IMG/VR virus record: IMGVR_UViG_3300025413_000094
Span: 1 to 29,490 of that record
Strand: one strand, 5' to 3'
DNA length: 29,490 nucleotides
Source: a virus
Both the position numbers and the translations under genes were made by a program. Each line of letters begins with the position of its first letter. Position 1 is the first letter of the stretch. The notes beneath the pieces are model-generated. The model saw nothing but the letters and a program-made list of their open reading frames with translations, was not told the origin of the DNA and did not search any database. Of the stretch, positions 14,632-22,703 are shown piece after piece.

Positions 14632-15705
14632 TCATTTTTGCAATTTAAATTTTATGTCGTTAGGATATTCACGTCCGACTGAATTTCTTATTTCAATTTT
14701 ATATTGTTTTTCTCTATTTGAGCATTTAATAGTAATCTGTTTTGTTGACTTTGATGGATATTCAATACTATCAATTTTAATGTTGTTAGTTAAGTCAGAT
14801 AGTTTTTTTCGGTCAATCCAAAATACTTCCCAAGTATTACCTACTTTTTTTCTAACATAGAAATAATTCATTCCCCATGCTCGTTCAAAAATTGATTTAA
14901 TCTTTGTGAGGTTTGGTTTACTAACAGGAAGTTTTGATCTTATTTTTTTAACATTATTTCTAAGATCAAATCCTGATTGCACAAGATTTAAATCTACACC
15001 AAAAGATCTTAAGAAATCAGCACCTTCTGAATTTGCTTGAAGGTCTCCAGTTGAATTGAATAATGAACCAGCACCTGGATATGCACTAAAAGTCAAGCCA
15101 TTAACATCTTTAAGTGATATGTACCAAGGTTTATTTGAAGCATCAGTAAGAACAATGTCACCGATAACTTCTCCTAGTTTCTCGATTGGAATACCAGTTT
15201 TTCTTGTTGAACCTTTTCTTTGTTTTACGTCTTTAATTTCAACTGAAGCAAAATCTTTATTTGCTTTATTCATTTGATTGATAAGATCAACATAAGTATC
15301 GCTTCTTTTATTTATTTTAAAAAATGAAGCTAAATTACTTACAGTATTGGTCTCAAAATTCTCACCTTTATTCGCACCTCTAGCAATAACCAAATCGTAT
15401 TTTTGATTATCGAATATAAATGAGTAACTTGGGAATTTAGAACTATTTACTGATATTTCATTATATTTGATATTAGAAGCATTCTCAATATTAACTTTGA
15501 TAATCTTATCCATATCTCGAATGAGTTTATCGGAAGTATCATCATTTTTATTGATAAGTTGCAATCTAAATTCACGCATACTTTTATCAGTTTTGCCAAC
15601 TTTACCGCCTGGAAAAATTGGAGCAACTTGGTAGTTGTAAGGTTTTAATAGAACGTTTAATTTACTTCCAAATTCTTTAAAGAATGCAATACTATTATTA
15701 GCCAC
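14632..15705 (-). CDS. Unrecognised protein, possible PD-(D/E)XK-like nuclease
   Basis: 357 residues from a GTG start (15703-15705). No family is recognised. Residues 107-118 (IARGANKGENFE) and 182-199 (GDIVLTDASNKPWYISLK) resemble the E ... D ... xK pattern of the PD-(D/E)XK nuclease fold, with D183 and K199 and with Ser in place of the usual Glu before Lys. The sequence is Lys/Asn-rich, like the two homing endonucleases here and unlike its direct neighbours. Its start carries the same late-promoter plus hairpin module as those endonucleases (15711-15733). I infer a mobile-type or defence-related nuclease, with low certainty. Confidence 0.6.
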   Translation of the reverse strand: MANNSIAFFKEFGSKLNVLLKPYNYQVAPIFPGGKVGKTDKSMREFRLQLINKNDDTSDKLIRDMDKIIKVNIENASNIKYNEISVNSSKFPSYSFIFDNQKYDLVIARGANKGENFETNTVSNLASFFKINKRSDTYVDLINQMNKANKDFASVEIKDVKQRKGSTRKTGIPIEKLGEVIGDIVLTDASNKPWYISLKDVNGLTFSAYPGAGSLFNSTGDLQANSEGADFLRSFGVDLNLVQSGFDLRNNVKKIRSKLPVSKPNLTKIKSIFERAWGMNYFYVRKKVGNTWEVFWIDRKKLSDLTNNIKIDSIEYPSKSTKQITIKCSNREKQYKIEIRNSVGREYPNDIKFKLQK

Positions 15706-15710
15706 AATTC

Positions 15711-15728
15711 ATACCTCTTTTGAGGTAT
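15711..15728 (-). promoter_or_regulatory. RBS-sequestering hairpin at the start of the 14632-15705 gene
   Basis: The minus-strand RNA would form AUACCUC-AAAA-GAGGUAU, a 7-bp stem with the Shine-Dalgarno GAGG in the 3' arm. The last three bases of the TATAAATA box are the first three bases of the 5' arm, so late transcripts should start inside the hairpin and leave the ribosome site free. Confidence 0.7.
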
Positions 15729-15733
15729 TTATA
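15726..15733 (-). promoter_or_regulatory. T4-type late promoter TATAAATA overlapping a hairpin
   Basis: Perfect late box immediately before the 14632-15705 gene, overlapping the 5' arm of its leader hairpin. Confidence 0.75.
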
Positions 15734-16840
15734 TTATTTCTCAAATCTCGACATAGCGGATCCAATGACTTGATGCATATCATAATAACGATATTCTGAT
15801 AGTCTACCACCAAAGATAAACTTGTCTAGTTCTTTTGTTTTAGTCCGATATTGATTATAGATCTTGGTGTTTCGCTCATCATTTATTGGATAATATGGAA
15901 CTTTATCTTTTGACCAAGTATCTGGAATTTCTCGTGTCACAATAGTCTTATCTGATTTATTGTTTGGGTTGAAATGCTTGTGCTCAATAGTTCGAGTCCA
16001 AGGGTTATTTGGTCCAGTATCATTTATGACGGCAACACCTTGATAGTTCTCGGTGTCATGACACTCATGTTCGAATCGGAGTGTTCGATACTCAAGCTCA
16101 CCAAACTCATAGCCAAAGAACTCATCAATTTTACCAGTAAAGACTACCTTAGTCGCTAATGAATTCCAGTATTCTCTGTCATCGAAATAGTTGATTCCAG
16201 TCCTTACTTCAATACCATCAAGCATATTCAGCATAAACTGATGATAGCCTTCAGAAGGGATGCCTTGATACTTATCGTTAAAGTAGTTATTATCGTATGT
16301 AAACCTAACCGGTAGTCTCTTGATAATAAATGCTGGTAGATCTTCTGGGTCTCTCTGCCATTGTTTTGCAGTATAATGGCGGATTAGTCTTTCATAAATC
16401 TCTTGACCAACAAGAGAAATTGCTTGTTCTTTAAGATTTGTAGGTTCATGCTTGAGCTTTGATCTAGAAAGATTAATCATGTCTTGAGCTTGTTTTGGAG
16501 TTTCAACTCCCCAGATCTCATAGAATGTATTCATATTGAAAGGGAGTGAATACATTCGAACCCCATCATATTTTGCTTTAGGCGAATATATGAAGTTATT
16601 AAACTCAGAAAATCGATTTACAAACTTCCAAATATCTTCATCATTTGTATGAAAGATGTGTGGACCATAAGTATGAACATCGATGCCTTCTTTTCGCTCA
16701 GAATAAACATTTCCGCCGATATGGTCACGTGCTTCAAGTACTAGACATTTCTTTCCAGCATCAGTAGCCAACCTCGCAAATGTAGCACCAAAAAGGCCTG
16801 AACCTACTATTAAATAATCATATGGCATGATTAATGCCAT
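15734..16840 (-). CDS. glf: UDP-galactopyranose mutase
   Basis: 368 residues (364 if the ATG at 16826-16828 is used). The FAD-binding Rossmann motif is GSGLFG at residues 13-18, with LEARDHIGGNVYS following. Family-typical blocks include YGPHIFHTNDEDIW, LPFNMNTFYEIWG, YTAKQWQRDPEDLP and FGGRLSEYRYYDMHQVIG. It interconverts UDP-galactopyranose and UDP-galactofuranose using reduced FAD. It is the last gene of the sugar cassette and could draw on UDP-galactose from the upstream epimerase. Phage-borne copies are uncommon, and the product implies a Galf-containing glycan on the virion, DNA or host surface. Confidence 0.95.
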   Translation of the reverse strand: MALIMPYDYLIVGSGLFGATFARLATDAGKKCLVLEARDHIGGNVYSERKEGIDVHTYGPHIFHTNDEDIWKFVNRFSEFNNFIYSPKAKYDGVRMYSLPFNMNTFYEIWGVETPKQAQDMINLSRSKLKHEPTNLKEQAISLVGQEIYERLIRHYTAKQWQRDPEDLPAFIIKRLPVRFTYDNNYFNDKYQGIPSEGYHQFMLNMLDGIEVRTGINYFDDREYWNSLATKVVFTGKIDEFFGYEFGELEYRTLRFEHECHDTENYQGVAVINDTGPNNPWTRTIEHKHFNPNNKSDKTIVTREIPDTWSKDKVPYYPINDERNTKIYNQYRTKTKELDKFIFGGRLSEYRYYDMHQVIGSAMSRFEK

Positions 16841-17421
16841 TCACCTTGTGTGATTTTATGTTCAGTAAGATATGTTCTAATTCTTTGTTCTCGTTCAAAA
16901 ATTTCATCTCTATTAGTAAAGAAACGAGAATGCCATTCAACTGAAATATAATTGATATAATCAATTGTTTTATCAACAATCATCTTTTCTAGTGTATCAT
17001 ATTCTGCCCCCTCAATATCCATCTTAATGACGATATTGTCATCTGGTTTAAAATTTGTTCTGATAAACTCTGACAGATCAATACAAGGTACTTCTGCTGA
17101 TGTTTTGAAATTTTGTCTTAAAGTTCCATCCCATGGATCCCATTTATCTAAGCCAATTATAGATGAACCCATACCAGTATCACCTTCATTAGGAGGTGAC
17201 TCAATATTAATAGTGATTGATCCATTAAAGTTTGTCACTGCCATATTGTATGATGTTACATAAGGAGTTAGTTCATGATAATCATCCATGAAGATTTTAT
17301 GTGTAACTGGATTTGCTTCAAATGTAAAGACATTCCAAGTTTCATCTACATTAAACATGGAAATGAACTGTCTCAGCCCTTGACCATAATGTGTTCCAAG
17401 ATCTAGTAAAACATTTCTCAT
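16831..17421 (-). CDS. FkbM-family methyltransferase
   Basis: 196 residues. SAM-binding motif I is VLLDLGTHYGQG (residues 4-15), the acidic motif II is FTFEANP (33-38), and KMDIEGAEYDTLEKM (133-147) is the hallmark of FkbM methyltransferases. FkbM enzymes O-methylate sugars and polyketides. The location between an epimerase and UDP-galactopyranose mutase supports a sugar substrate. The start overlaps the epimerase stop and the stop overlaps the mutase start, so the three are translated together. Confidence 0.9.
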   Translation of the reverse strand: MRNVLLDLGTHYGQGLRQFISMFNVDETWNVFTFEANPVTHKIFMDDYHELTPYVTSYNMAVTNFNGSITINIESPPNEGDTGMGSSIIGLDKWDPWDGTLRQNFKTSAEVPCIDLSEFIRTNFKPDDNIVIKMDIEGAEYDTLEKMIVDKTIDYINYISVEWHSRFFTNRDEIFEREQRIRTYLTEHKITQGEWH

Positions 17422-18317
17422 TTTAACTTCTCCTCAATGTAGTCTTCAATCTTCTTAGTTGGAGACCAACCAAAAACATGACCGATCTTGTAATTACTTG
17501 CCTTAGTAAGACGTGATTCACCGATACGTGGTGGAATGAAAGTCACATTATCAGAAATAAGTGCGGCGATTTCATTGATTGAATGGTTAATTCCAGTACC
17601 GACGTTAAAGACAGTACCTAGATAAGAGCTATCAACGGGTTTCATTGCATCAAGATTTGCCTGAACAATATCATCTACATGAGTGAAGTCGCGGCGTTGT
17701 TCACCATCACCAACGATGGTAAGTGGCTGACCTGCCTTTGCCTGACGTAGGAACAAACCAACAACTGGGGCATATTGTCCCTTGGTTGGCTCACGATCAC
17801 CATAGACATTGAAGTAACGGAAGATGACAGTCTCAAGACCAAAGAGGTCTGAATACATCTTACACATCTTTTCACCAGCAACCTTGGCGACTGAATATGG
17901 ATTTAGGCAATCTTCTGGCATAGTTTCAACAAGTGGTGGAATATTCTTACGACCGTATGCTGAAGAGGTAGATGAGTACATGACTCGCTTCACCTCAGCT
18001 TCACGAGCACACTGAAGGATCACTGAAGTACCAAGTGTATTAGTACGAACACAAAGCAGTGGATTCTCAATTGATGGCTGAATACGTGATTCAGCAGCCA
18101 AATGGAAAACATAATCTACATTCTTAAATAGAGGACGAATTAGATCATAGTCGGCAATATCATACTTGTAGTATGAAGCATCAACATTTTTATAAAACTG
18201 ATCATGGCATGTTGCAGATTCGTTATCAATTACAACTACTTCATGACCAAGTTCAACCAGTCGGTCTACTAGGTGTGAGCCGATGAAACCTGCACCACCC
18301 GTAACAATGCTCTTCAT
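17418..18317 (-). CDS. NAD-dependent nucleotide-sugar epimerase/dehydratase
   Basis: 299 residues of the extended SDR family. The NAD motif is TGGAGFIGSH (6-15), with D31 binding the ribose. The catalytic set is Ser in SSTSSAYG (about 115-122), Y141 and K145 in PYSVAK. NVYG and GDGEQRRDFTHVDDIVQA are typical of UDP-glucose/UDP-GlcNAc 4-epimerases and related enzymes. I cannot decide between GalE-like 4-epimerase and another nucleotide-sugar epimerase. A 4-epimerase would supply UDP-galactose to the mutase at 15734-16840. G+C-richer codons are used here than in the glycosyltransferase just upstream, suggesting a separate origin. Confidence 0.9.
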   Translation of the reverse strand: MKSIVTGGAGFIGSHLVDRLVELGHEVVVIDNESATCHDQFYKNVDASYYKYDIADYDLIRPLFKNVDYVFHLAAESRIQPSIENPLLCVRTNTLGTSVILQCAREAEVKRVMYSSTSSAYGRKNIPPLVETMPEDCLNPYSVAKVAGEKMCKMYSDLFGLETVIFRYFNVYGDREPTKGQYAPVVGLFLRQAKAGQPLTIVGDGEQRRDFTHVDDIVQANLDAMKPVDSSYLGTVFNVGTGINHSINEIAALISDNVTFIPPRIGESRLTKASNYKIGHVFGWSPTKKIEDYIEEKLK

Positions 18318-19123
18318 AATTTAATTCCTTGTTCTATAATAAAATTTCTATATAAACTAAGTATATCAGTTCTATCTAAATGATCTCTCTGAGTACCAAA
18401 TGAAAAATGGACACATGAAAGATCTGTATATATAGTATTTTTTAATTTATTTAATCTAATGTAGTCTTCACTCAACCATTGTTCCTCATCACTACCTACA
18501 TTACCACCAAATTCGTTAAATTTTGACCCAAGCCATGAAATACAATTGATACTATATCTAGCATCAGTTTCAAATATCTCATTTAGTATTTTTACCTCTT
18601 TATGTCCATTATTTAGAAACCAAAGATGTAGATTTTCAGCAAATCGAGGATCTTTCCAGCCTACATTATCCATACAAATAAATTGTACTTGTGGCAGATG
18701 TGTACATAATCCATTCTTTTGCATAATTGCTGTATGAACCGCATTATTAATTACTAGAGGTGATACTAGAAATGAAGTTTTATCATTCCATCTTTTTTCA
18801 GCTAGATTTTTAATTAGATCTGGCTGAATATAAATTACATCATCGTCAAATCTGATATAGATGGTTTCTGAATCAATACAATTCTTGAAGAATTGAAAAA
18901 TTCCACTAATTCCATAATTTAAAATTTCAGGTTCGATTACCTTTATTTTTTCATTTAAATTAGGTAATGAATCAATATACTCTGAATCTTCTTTGACTGA
19001 TGTGTTTTTCCAAATTTGAAGTTCATCCCATGAATCTTCTTGGATTAAAATTTGAGGGATTAATAATTCTAGATATCGTTTTCGTCCTGCAGGAATTACT
19101 ACACTAGTTTTATAGTTTTTCAT
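18314..19123 (-). CDS. GT-A-type glycosyltransferase-like protein
   Basis: 269 residues. It starts TSVVIPAGRKRYLELLI, a nucleotide-sugar-binding strand of family GT2 type, and has a metal-binding DDD at residues 93-95 (IYIRFDDDVIYI). It contains WLGSKFNEFGGNVGSDEEQWLSE in the acceptor half and has no membrane segment, so it should act in the cytoplasm. It is AT-rich compared with the epimerase and overlaps it by four bases. Donor and acceptor are unknown. Confidence 0.75.
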   Translation of the reverse strand: MKNYKTSVVIPAGRKRYLELLIPQILIQEDSWDELQIWKNTSVKEDSEYIDSLPNLNEKIKVIEPEILNYGISGIFQFFKNCIDSETIYIRFDDDVIYIQPDLIKNLAEKRWNDKTSFLVSPLVINNAVHTAIMQKNGLCTHLPQVQFICMDNVGWKDPRFAENLHLWFLNNGHKEVKILNEIFETDARYSINCISWLGSKFNEFGGNVGSDEEQWLSEDYIRLNKLKNTIYTDLSCVHFSFGTQRDHLDRTDILSLYRNFIIEQGIKL

Positions 19124-19855
19124 TTAAATTCTTACTTTTCGATTTAAAATTTGATGATTTCCTACAGGAGGTGCTACAACACCATATTCGTCCTGCATGA
19201 AGTTAGGATAGGCTTGTTGTATAGCAATTGCTTGCTCAACAAATGCATCGTGCTTATTATAAGCAGAAGTTTCTTTTTTAGGATGAATCATACAAACATC
19301 ATGGAAAACAGTTGCAGTCTCACCGACAAGATTACAAAGTACAGAATCAAATCCCCAACCACAATCAATATCGTAGAATTCCCAAAACTTCTGTACTGTA
19401 GGAAGTACGTCTGTATGAATAAATGGAGCCATTACTTCGATAAAGTTTGTAGTAGAATACTCTAGATTATCGTTTTGATATAATAACTTATAACTGCAAT
19501 CGGAATTTTTGTCAACCGAAAGTTGAAATAACTTCGTATTTAAATGATACGCTCTATTTAGACAAGAAGCAACATCGGATCTAGTCATTAGAAGATCGTC
19601 ATCAATAAAACCGATGTATTCATATTTTGAAATATCAATAGTTTTAAGAATTTGTTTAGCTAATGTCCATTTCATTCCTTTGCCGTAATGAATCCAATCA
19701 TACGAAAAGATTTCAGGATTATATTCATTATATGCAACTACAAGAACTTCATATGCAGGATGTCCATATCGCCAATGATTGCCATTATCAAAGTTTGGCA
19801 AAGTAGGTACTGGATTTCCTACTGGACAAAATAGCAATGAAGGTCGCTGAATCAT
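19124..19855 (-). CDS. Glycosyltransferase-like protein
   Basis: 243 residues. It has a GT-A-like core with WTLAKQIL and YIGFIDDDLLMTRSD (DDD at residues 85-87, metal and nucleotide-sugar binding), then CGWGFDSVLCNLVGE, a pattern seen in DUF707-type and bacterial surface-glycan transferases. An N-terminal LLFCPVGNPVP forms the first strand. Its start overlaps the stop of the 19852-20706 gene (ATGA). Cytoplasmic, with unknown donor and acceptor. Confidence 0.7.
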   Translation of the reverse strand: MIQRPSLLFCPVGNPVPTLPNFDNGNHWRYGHPAYEVLVVAYNEYNPEIFSYDWIHYGKGMKWTLAKQILKTIDISKYEYIGFIDDDLLMTRSDVASCLNRAYHLNTKLFQLSVDKNSDCSYKLLYQNDNLEYSTTNFIEVMAPFIHTDVLPTVQKFWEFYDIDCGWGFDSVLCNLVGETATVFHDVCMIHPKKETSAYNKHDAFVEQAIAIQQAYPNFMQDEYGVVAPPVGNHQILNRKVRI

Positions 19856-20706
19856 GAATATTTTTCCTCAATAAGTTTCTTCCATTCTGGAATTCGATCA
19901 TATTGATGCACGATAATAAATGGAATCCCTTCTGAGGTGCAGACGAGGTCACCAATTAGCTTTGGTTGTGGTTCCACCAATAGACCGTTTCGGCCATACT
20001 CAGAGCGGTCACCAGTCGTTCCTAGTTGTGCCGCCCAGCCACTCTCCGACGGTGCAACATTGGTAATATCAGCATACGTTTTCATTCCAAGAAGGATATT
20101 ATATGCTGCTTGATCTGGTCCGCCACCACCTGGAATGTGATGTGAACTAGCACCATTTGACATAATGTAGATATTCAAGAAAACATCCAGCATTGTATCG
20201 AAATCACCCGACATCACACCGGCATTTACAATCAGCTTCTCATTAAAAGCCGTATGAATTATAGGACCATAAGACTTTAGTAGATTATGAGTACCCCAAG
20301 TTTCATTCTTATAAAGAATCGATTCACTTGATGCATTAATCTTTTTATCAAGATTATGATTTAACCAGCGTGATGGATTGCTCTGAAACACAACATCTCG
20401 AACATCGGTGGTAATGATGTTTTTATATTCACCTCTAAACTGGCTGAATAGCATCCAAAGATGAAGAAATCGATCTACCACAATATTAAAGTTTGGATTG
20501 TGATATACTAGTTTTGAATCTTTGCGATCAAATGCAAAGATCTTATATCCACGCTTAATTAATTCGTCCGCTACTGCTACATCAATATTGTAGCAGATCA
20601 TATACTTATCACCATCAAACCCAGAACGATCGAGTGAATTAACCCAAGGTTTGATTTGATCGAAGTTATAGTTAGTGATGCAGCCGACTACTAGATCTTT
20701 TTTCAT
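19852..20706 (-). CDS. Glycosyltransferase-like protein, first gene of the sugar cassette
   Basis: 284 residues. After LVVGCITNYNFDQIKPWVNSL comes NIITTDVRDVVFQSNPS (DVRD at 101-104, taking the place of DXD), then NAGVMSGDF and GGGGPDQAAYNILLG. These correspond to the donor and acceptor sites of GT-A enzymes such as those in LPS and cyanophage clusters. It starts the coupled run of six genes. Upstream is a 35-bp gap with a modest TTGGAT/TATCAT promoter-like pair and GGAG. Confidence 0.72.
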   Translation of the reverse strand: MKKDLVVGCITNYNFDQIKPWVNSLDRSGFDGDKYMICYNIDVAVADELIKRGYKIFAFDRKDSKLVYHNPNFNIVVDRFLHLWMLFSQFRGEYKNIITTDVRDVVFQSNPSRWLNHNLDKKINASSESILYKNETWGTHNLLKSYGPIIHTAFNEKLIVNAGVMSGDFDTMLDVFLNIYIMSNGASSHHIPGGGGPDQAAYNILLGMKTYADITNVAPSESGWAAQLGTTGDRSEYGRNGLLVEPQPKLIGDLVCTSEGIPFIIVHQYDRIPEWKKLIEEKYS

Positions 20707-20741
20707 ATTAACTCCATAACAAAATGATACAGACTATATAT

Positions 20742-21275
20742 TCAGATCCAAGATGGCACATCTCGATTTTTCCACTTGTGTAGATCAAGCTTGGCTTTAC
20801 GATAATATTCTCGGTAGTTTTCTACCGGATCCTTAGAGATCTTATATTCGTCTGGCATACAGCAAGGCATGGGAGTCCAATCCCAGTTCTTGAGATTGAA
20901 TGGTGGTGACTGAATTGTATAACCCAGCTTTTCTATTGTCGAGTGCTTCTTGCCATAACGATAGGTATACTCATTGCCGAGAGCAAACAGATGATCAACA
21001 AGCCAGGAGTAATTTTCCACTGATTGACGAACCCAAACAGCAGAAGGATGATTAATATGAGATGCAGAATATAGAATAGTTTCACGAGCATCAGGTAGAT
21101 ACCAACGTTTTGCTTTTCGGCCAGACTTTGAGGTTCCATTGTACTGAACACCATCCAACAAGCGATGTGCAGTTGACAAAAGCTGTGCGCTTTCTACCAG
21201 CATTTTTACAACATGACGATCTACCATCCATTTAGCACATTGTCTAGGATCTTCAGATAAGTAGAAAATATTAAT
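20742..21275 (-). CDS. Conserved phage protein (HVVKM / KWKNRDVPSW family), likely ATT start
   Basis: The first ATG is at 21225-21227, but the frame stays open upstream and encodes INIFYLSEDPRQCAKW, which matches the MNIFYL-type N-terminus I recall for homologues. The only start giving that is an ATT at 21273-21275, five bases after AGGAGA. The product (about 177 aa) has DRHVVKMLVESAQLLSTAHR, NHPSAVWVRQSVENYSWL, NEYTYRYGKKH and KWKNRDVPSWI. This family is common in T4-like phages. Its function is not established to my knowledge, and any link to DNA repair is unproven. A homing endonuclease gene abuts its start. Confidence 0.75.
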   Translation of the reverse strand: MNIFYLSEDPRQCAKWMVDRHVVKMLVESAQLLSTAHRLLDGVQYNGTSKSGRKAKRWYLPDARETILYSASHINHPSAVWVRQSVENYSWLVDHLFALGNEYTYRYGKKHSTIEKLGYTIQSPPFNLKNWDWTPMPCCMPDEYKISKDPVENYREYYRKAKLDLHKWKNRDVPSWI

Positions 21276-21286
21276 TTTTATCTCCT
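21273..21286 (-). promoter_or_regulatory. AGGAGA ribosome site paired with an ATT start
   Basis: Minus strand AGGAGA (21281-21286), spacer TAAAA, then ATT (21273-21275). The spacing is ideal for ATT and far too long (over 50 bases) for the downstream ATG at 21227. The AGGAGA begins inside the endonuclease stop codon. Confidence 0.6.
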
Positions 21287-22181
21287 ATAAATTATCAAAA
21301 AATTTATCTAAATTACTTAGTTCTTCTTCTGTTATTAATGAAAATGCATAGTCCAAACTATTTAATTTTTCAATTACAATTTCATTAATCATAGATACAG
21401 GTTTTATTTCTATAATTGTATCATAATCTGAAAGATAAAAATCTGGATAATAAAAGCAATATTTGTTTTTATCTTGATTAAAATATTTTACTCGAAATTC
21501 TTTTGTTGAAGCTGACTCACATCTTATATTATGTTTATCACAATATTGTAAAAATGTCAATTCATAACTAGATCTATAAGCTATATCATTAAATCTTCCC
21601 GTTTTATATCCCTTTGGCGAACCAGAAGAAATAGTAATAGGAGGATTATCACTTTGATATAATATATTAATTGTATGTCTTATTTTATCTTTAGTTTCTT
21701 GAGTATGATTTAAAGTTTTATTTTTTCTTTTTGATTCTATAACATTTTGATGATGTAATTTAGTATGTTTTTTACCAATATGACTAGTTGATATTTTTTT
21801 ATTTCTTAATTCTGGGTCAGAAAAATGTGAAAGACTACCATATCTATCAACCATAGTGGTTGTTCTTGTTTTTTCTTTTTTAAGTTGATTTGTGTTTTTA
21901 ATTCTTTTCTCAATAGTTTCTTGGGATTGAATTTTACCAGTGGCTTTTTCACTCAATAATATTCTAGTTTTAGGATCATTAGTATGACATTTTTTACTAC
22001 AATATTTTAGATATTTGTTTCCACGAAAAGTCGTTTTGTTACCACAAATACAAAATCCTTCATTTTCTTTTCTTACAAATTTATCATAATATAATTTTTT
22101 AGTAAAATTATGGGTAGATATGTGTCTGCTAAGTGAACTACTATTTTTAAATTCTTGTGAACAAATTAAACATACATTCAT
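21285..22181 (-). CDS. Free-standing homing endonuclease (zinc fingers + PD-(D/E)XK nuclease)
   Basis: 298 residues. There is an N-terminal C2H2 finger (C4, C7, H20, H24) and a second zinc knuckle (C44, C46, C61, C65). The basic middle contains NUMOD3-like DNA-binding repeats (TGKIQSQETIEKR, GKKHTKLHHQNVIES, NHTQETKDKIR). A C-terminal nuclease domain has E207 (YRSSYELTF), D247 (YYPDFYL) and E258-x-K260 (IIEIK), the PD-(D/E)XK signature. It is very Lys/Asn-rich and AT-rich compared with its neighbours, a sign of transfer. The gene sits between the deaminase and the ATT-start gene, without splitting either. It has the late-promoter plus hairpin module. Confidence 0.85.
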   Translation of the reverse strand: MNVCLICSQEFKNSSSLSRHISTHNFTKKLYYDKFVRKENEGFCICGNKTTFRGNKYLKYCSKKCHTNDPKTRILLSEKATGKIQSQETIEKRIKNTNQLKKEKTRTTTMVDRYGSLSHFSDPELRNKKISTSHIGKKHTKLHHQNVIESKRKNKTLNHTQETKDKIRHTINILYQSDNPPITISSGSPKGYKTGRFNDIAYRSSYELTFLQYCDKHNIRCESASTKEFRVKYFNQDKNKYCFYYPDFYLSDYDTIIEIKPVSMINEIVIEKLNSLDYAFSLITEEELSNLDKFFDNL

Positions 22182-22207
22182 AAATATCTCCTATTTTAGA
22201 TATTTAT
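22180..22207 (-). promoter_or_regulatory. RBS-sequestering hairpin at the start of the homing endonuclease
   Basis: Minus-strand RNA arms AUAAAUAUCU (22198-22207) and AGAUAUUUAU (22180-22189) pair over 10 bp around the loop AAAAUAGG. The Shine-Dalgarno UAGGAGA and the first two bases of the AUG fall in the loop and 3' arm. The 5' arm overlaps the TATAAATA box, so late RNA would lack it. Confidence 0.75.
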
Positions 22208-22208
22208 A
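22201..22208 (-). promoter_or_regulatory. T4-type late promoter TATAAATA overlapping a hairpin
   Basis: Perfect late box 20 bases before the ATG of the homing endonuclease, overlapping the 5' arm of its leader hairpin. Confidence 0.75.
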
Positions 22209-22244
22209 AAATTTTTGGTCTCTAAAATTAATTTTAGTACTTGT

Positions 22245-22649
22245 TCACAGAACATCATATCCCTCATCAGTAGTAAAGTAAACCTTTTTGATTCCAAAGT
22301 TTTCGATTGCCATCTCGCATCCACAACAGGGCTTTGCGAGACCTCGAACGAAACATTTATGATCATCATCAGGCCGTTTCACTCGAAGAACATACATTGT
22401 ACACTTCGAAAGATAGTCAACATCAACGACACGCAAAGCATTCTTGATACAATCAATTTCTGCATGAAGATAGACAGCTTCTTCATGCTTCTGAAATCGT
22501 TTAGCCAAAGGATGTGACTTGGTTCGATTGTATCCGACGGCAATAATCTCATTCCGATGCACGAGAAGAGCCGCAATGCGAGTCCTGTAAGCAGGCTCAT
22601 TCGCAATAGCGACTCTCTCGAGAATGTTCCAAAATTTTTCGGGTTTCAT
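22245..22649 (-). CDS. dCMP/cytidine deaminase-family protein
   Basis: 134 residues with the zinc-dependent deaminase signature: HAE at 62-64 (LHAEIDCIKN) and P107-C108-x2-C111 (AKPCCGCEMA). H62 and the two Cys bind zinc, and E64 is the proton shuttle. T4 Cd is a dCMP deaminase feeding dTMP synthesis. This copy is shorter than T4 Cd, so the exact substrate (dCMP or another nucleotide) is open. It has its own early-type promoter (22672-22700). The homing endonuclease is inserted just downstream. Confidence 0.88.
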   Translation of the reverse strand: MKPEKFWNILERVAIANEPAYRTRIAALLVHRNEIIAVGYNRTKSHPLAKRFQKHEEAVYLHAEIDCIKNALRVVDVDYLSKCTMYVLRVKRPDDDHKCFVRGLAKPCCGCEMAIENFGIKKVYFTTDEGYDVL

Positions 22650-22671
22650 ATTTCACCTTGATTGATAATTT

Positions 22672-22700
22672 AATCTATACCAATCTGATAAAAATGTCAA
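22672..22700 (-). promoter_or_regulatory. Early-type promoter for the deaminase
   Basis: Minus strand TTGACA (22695-22700), 17 bp, TAGATT (22672-22677); a TATAGA at 15-bp spacing overlaps. It shares the block GGTATAGA-x-T-x-AATTATCAA with the promoter at 24052-24080, so the two are probably related copies. Confidence 0.6.
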
Positions 22701-22703
22701 CTG

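Noticed and set aside
16826-16840. Certain choice of the UDP-galactopyranose mutase start
   Set aside because: Both ATG codons (16838-16840 and 16826-16828) are plausible. The first has AAGGTG very close, so neither could be excluded and the longer form is reported.
20742-22649. Group I intron or intein around the free-standing endonuclease
   Set aside because: The flanking genes belong to different families and each is complete, so the endonuclease does not interrupt one gene.
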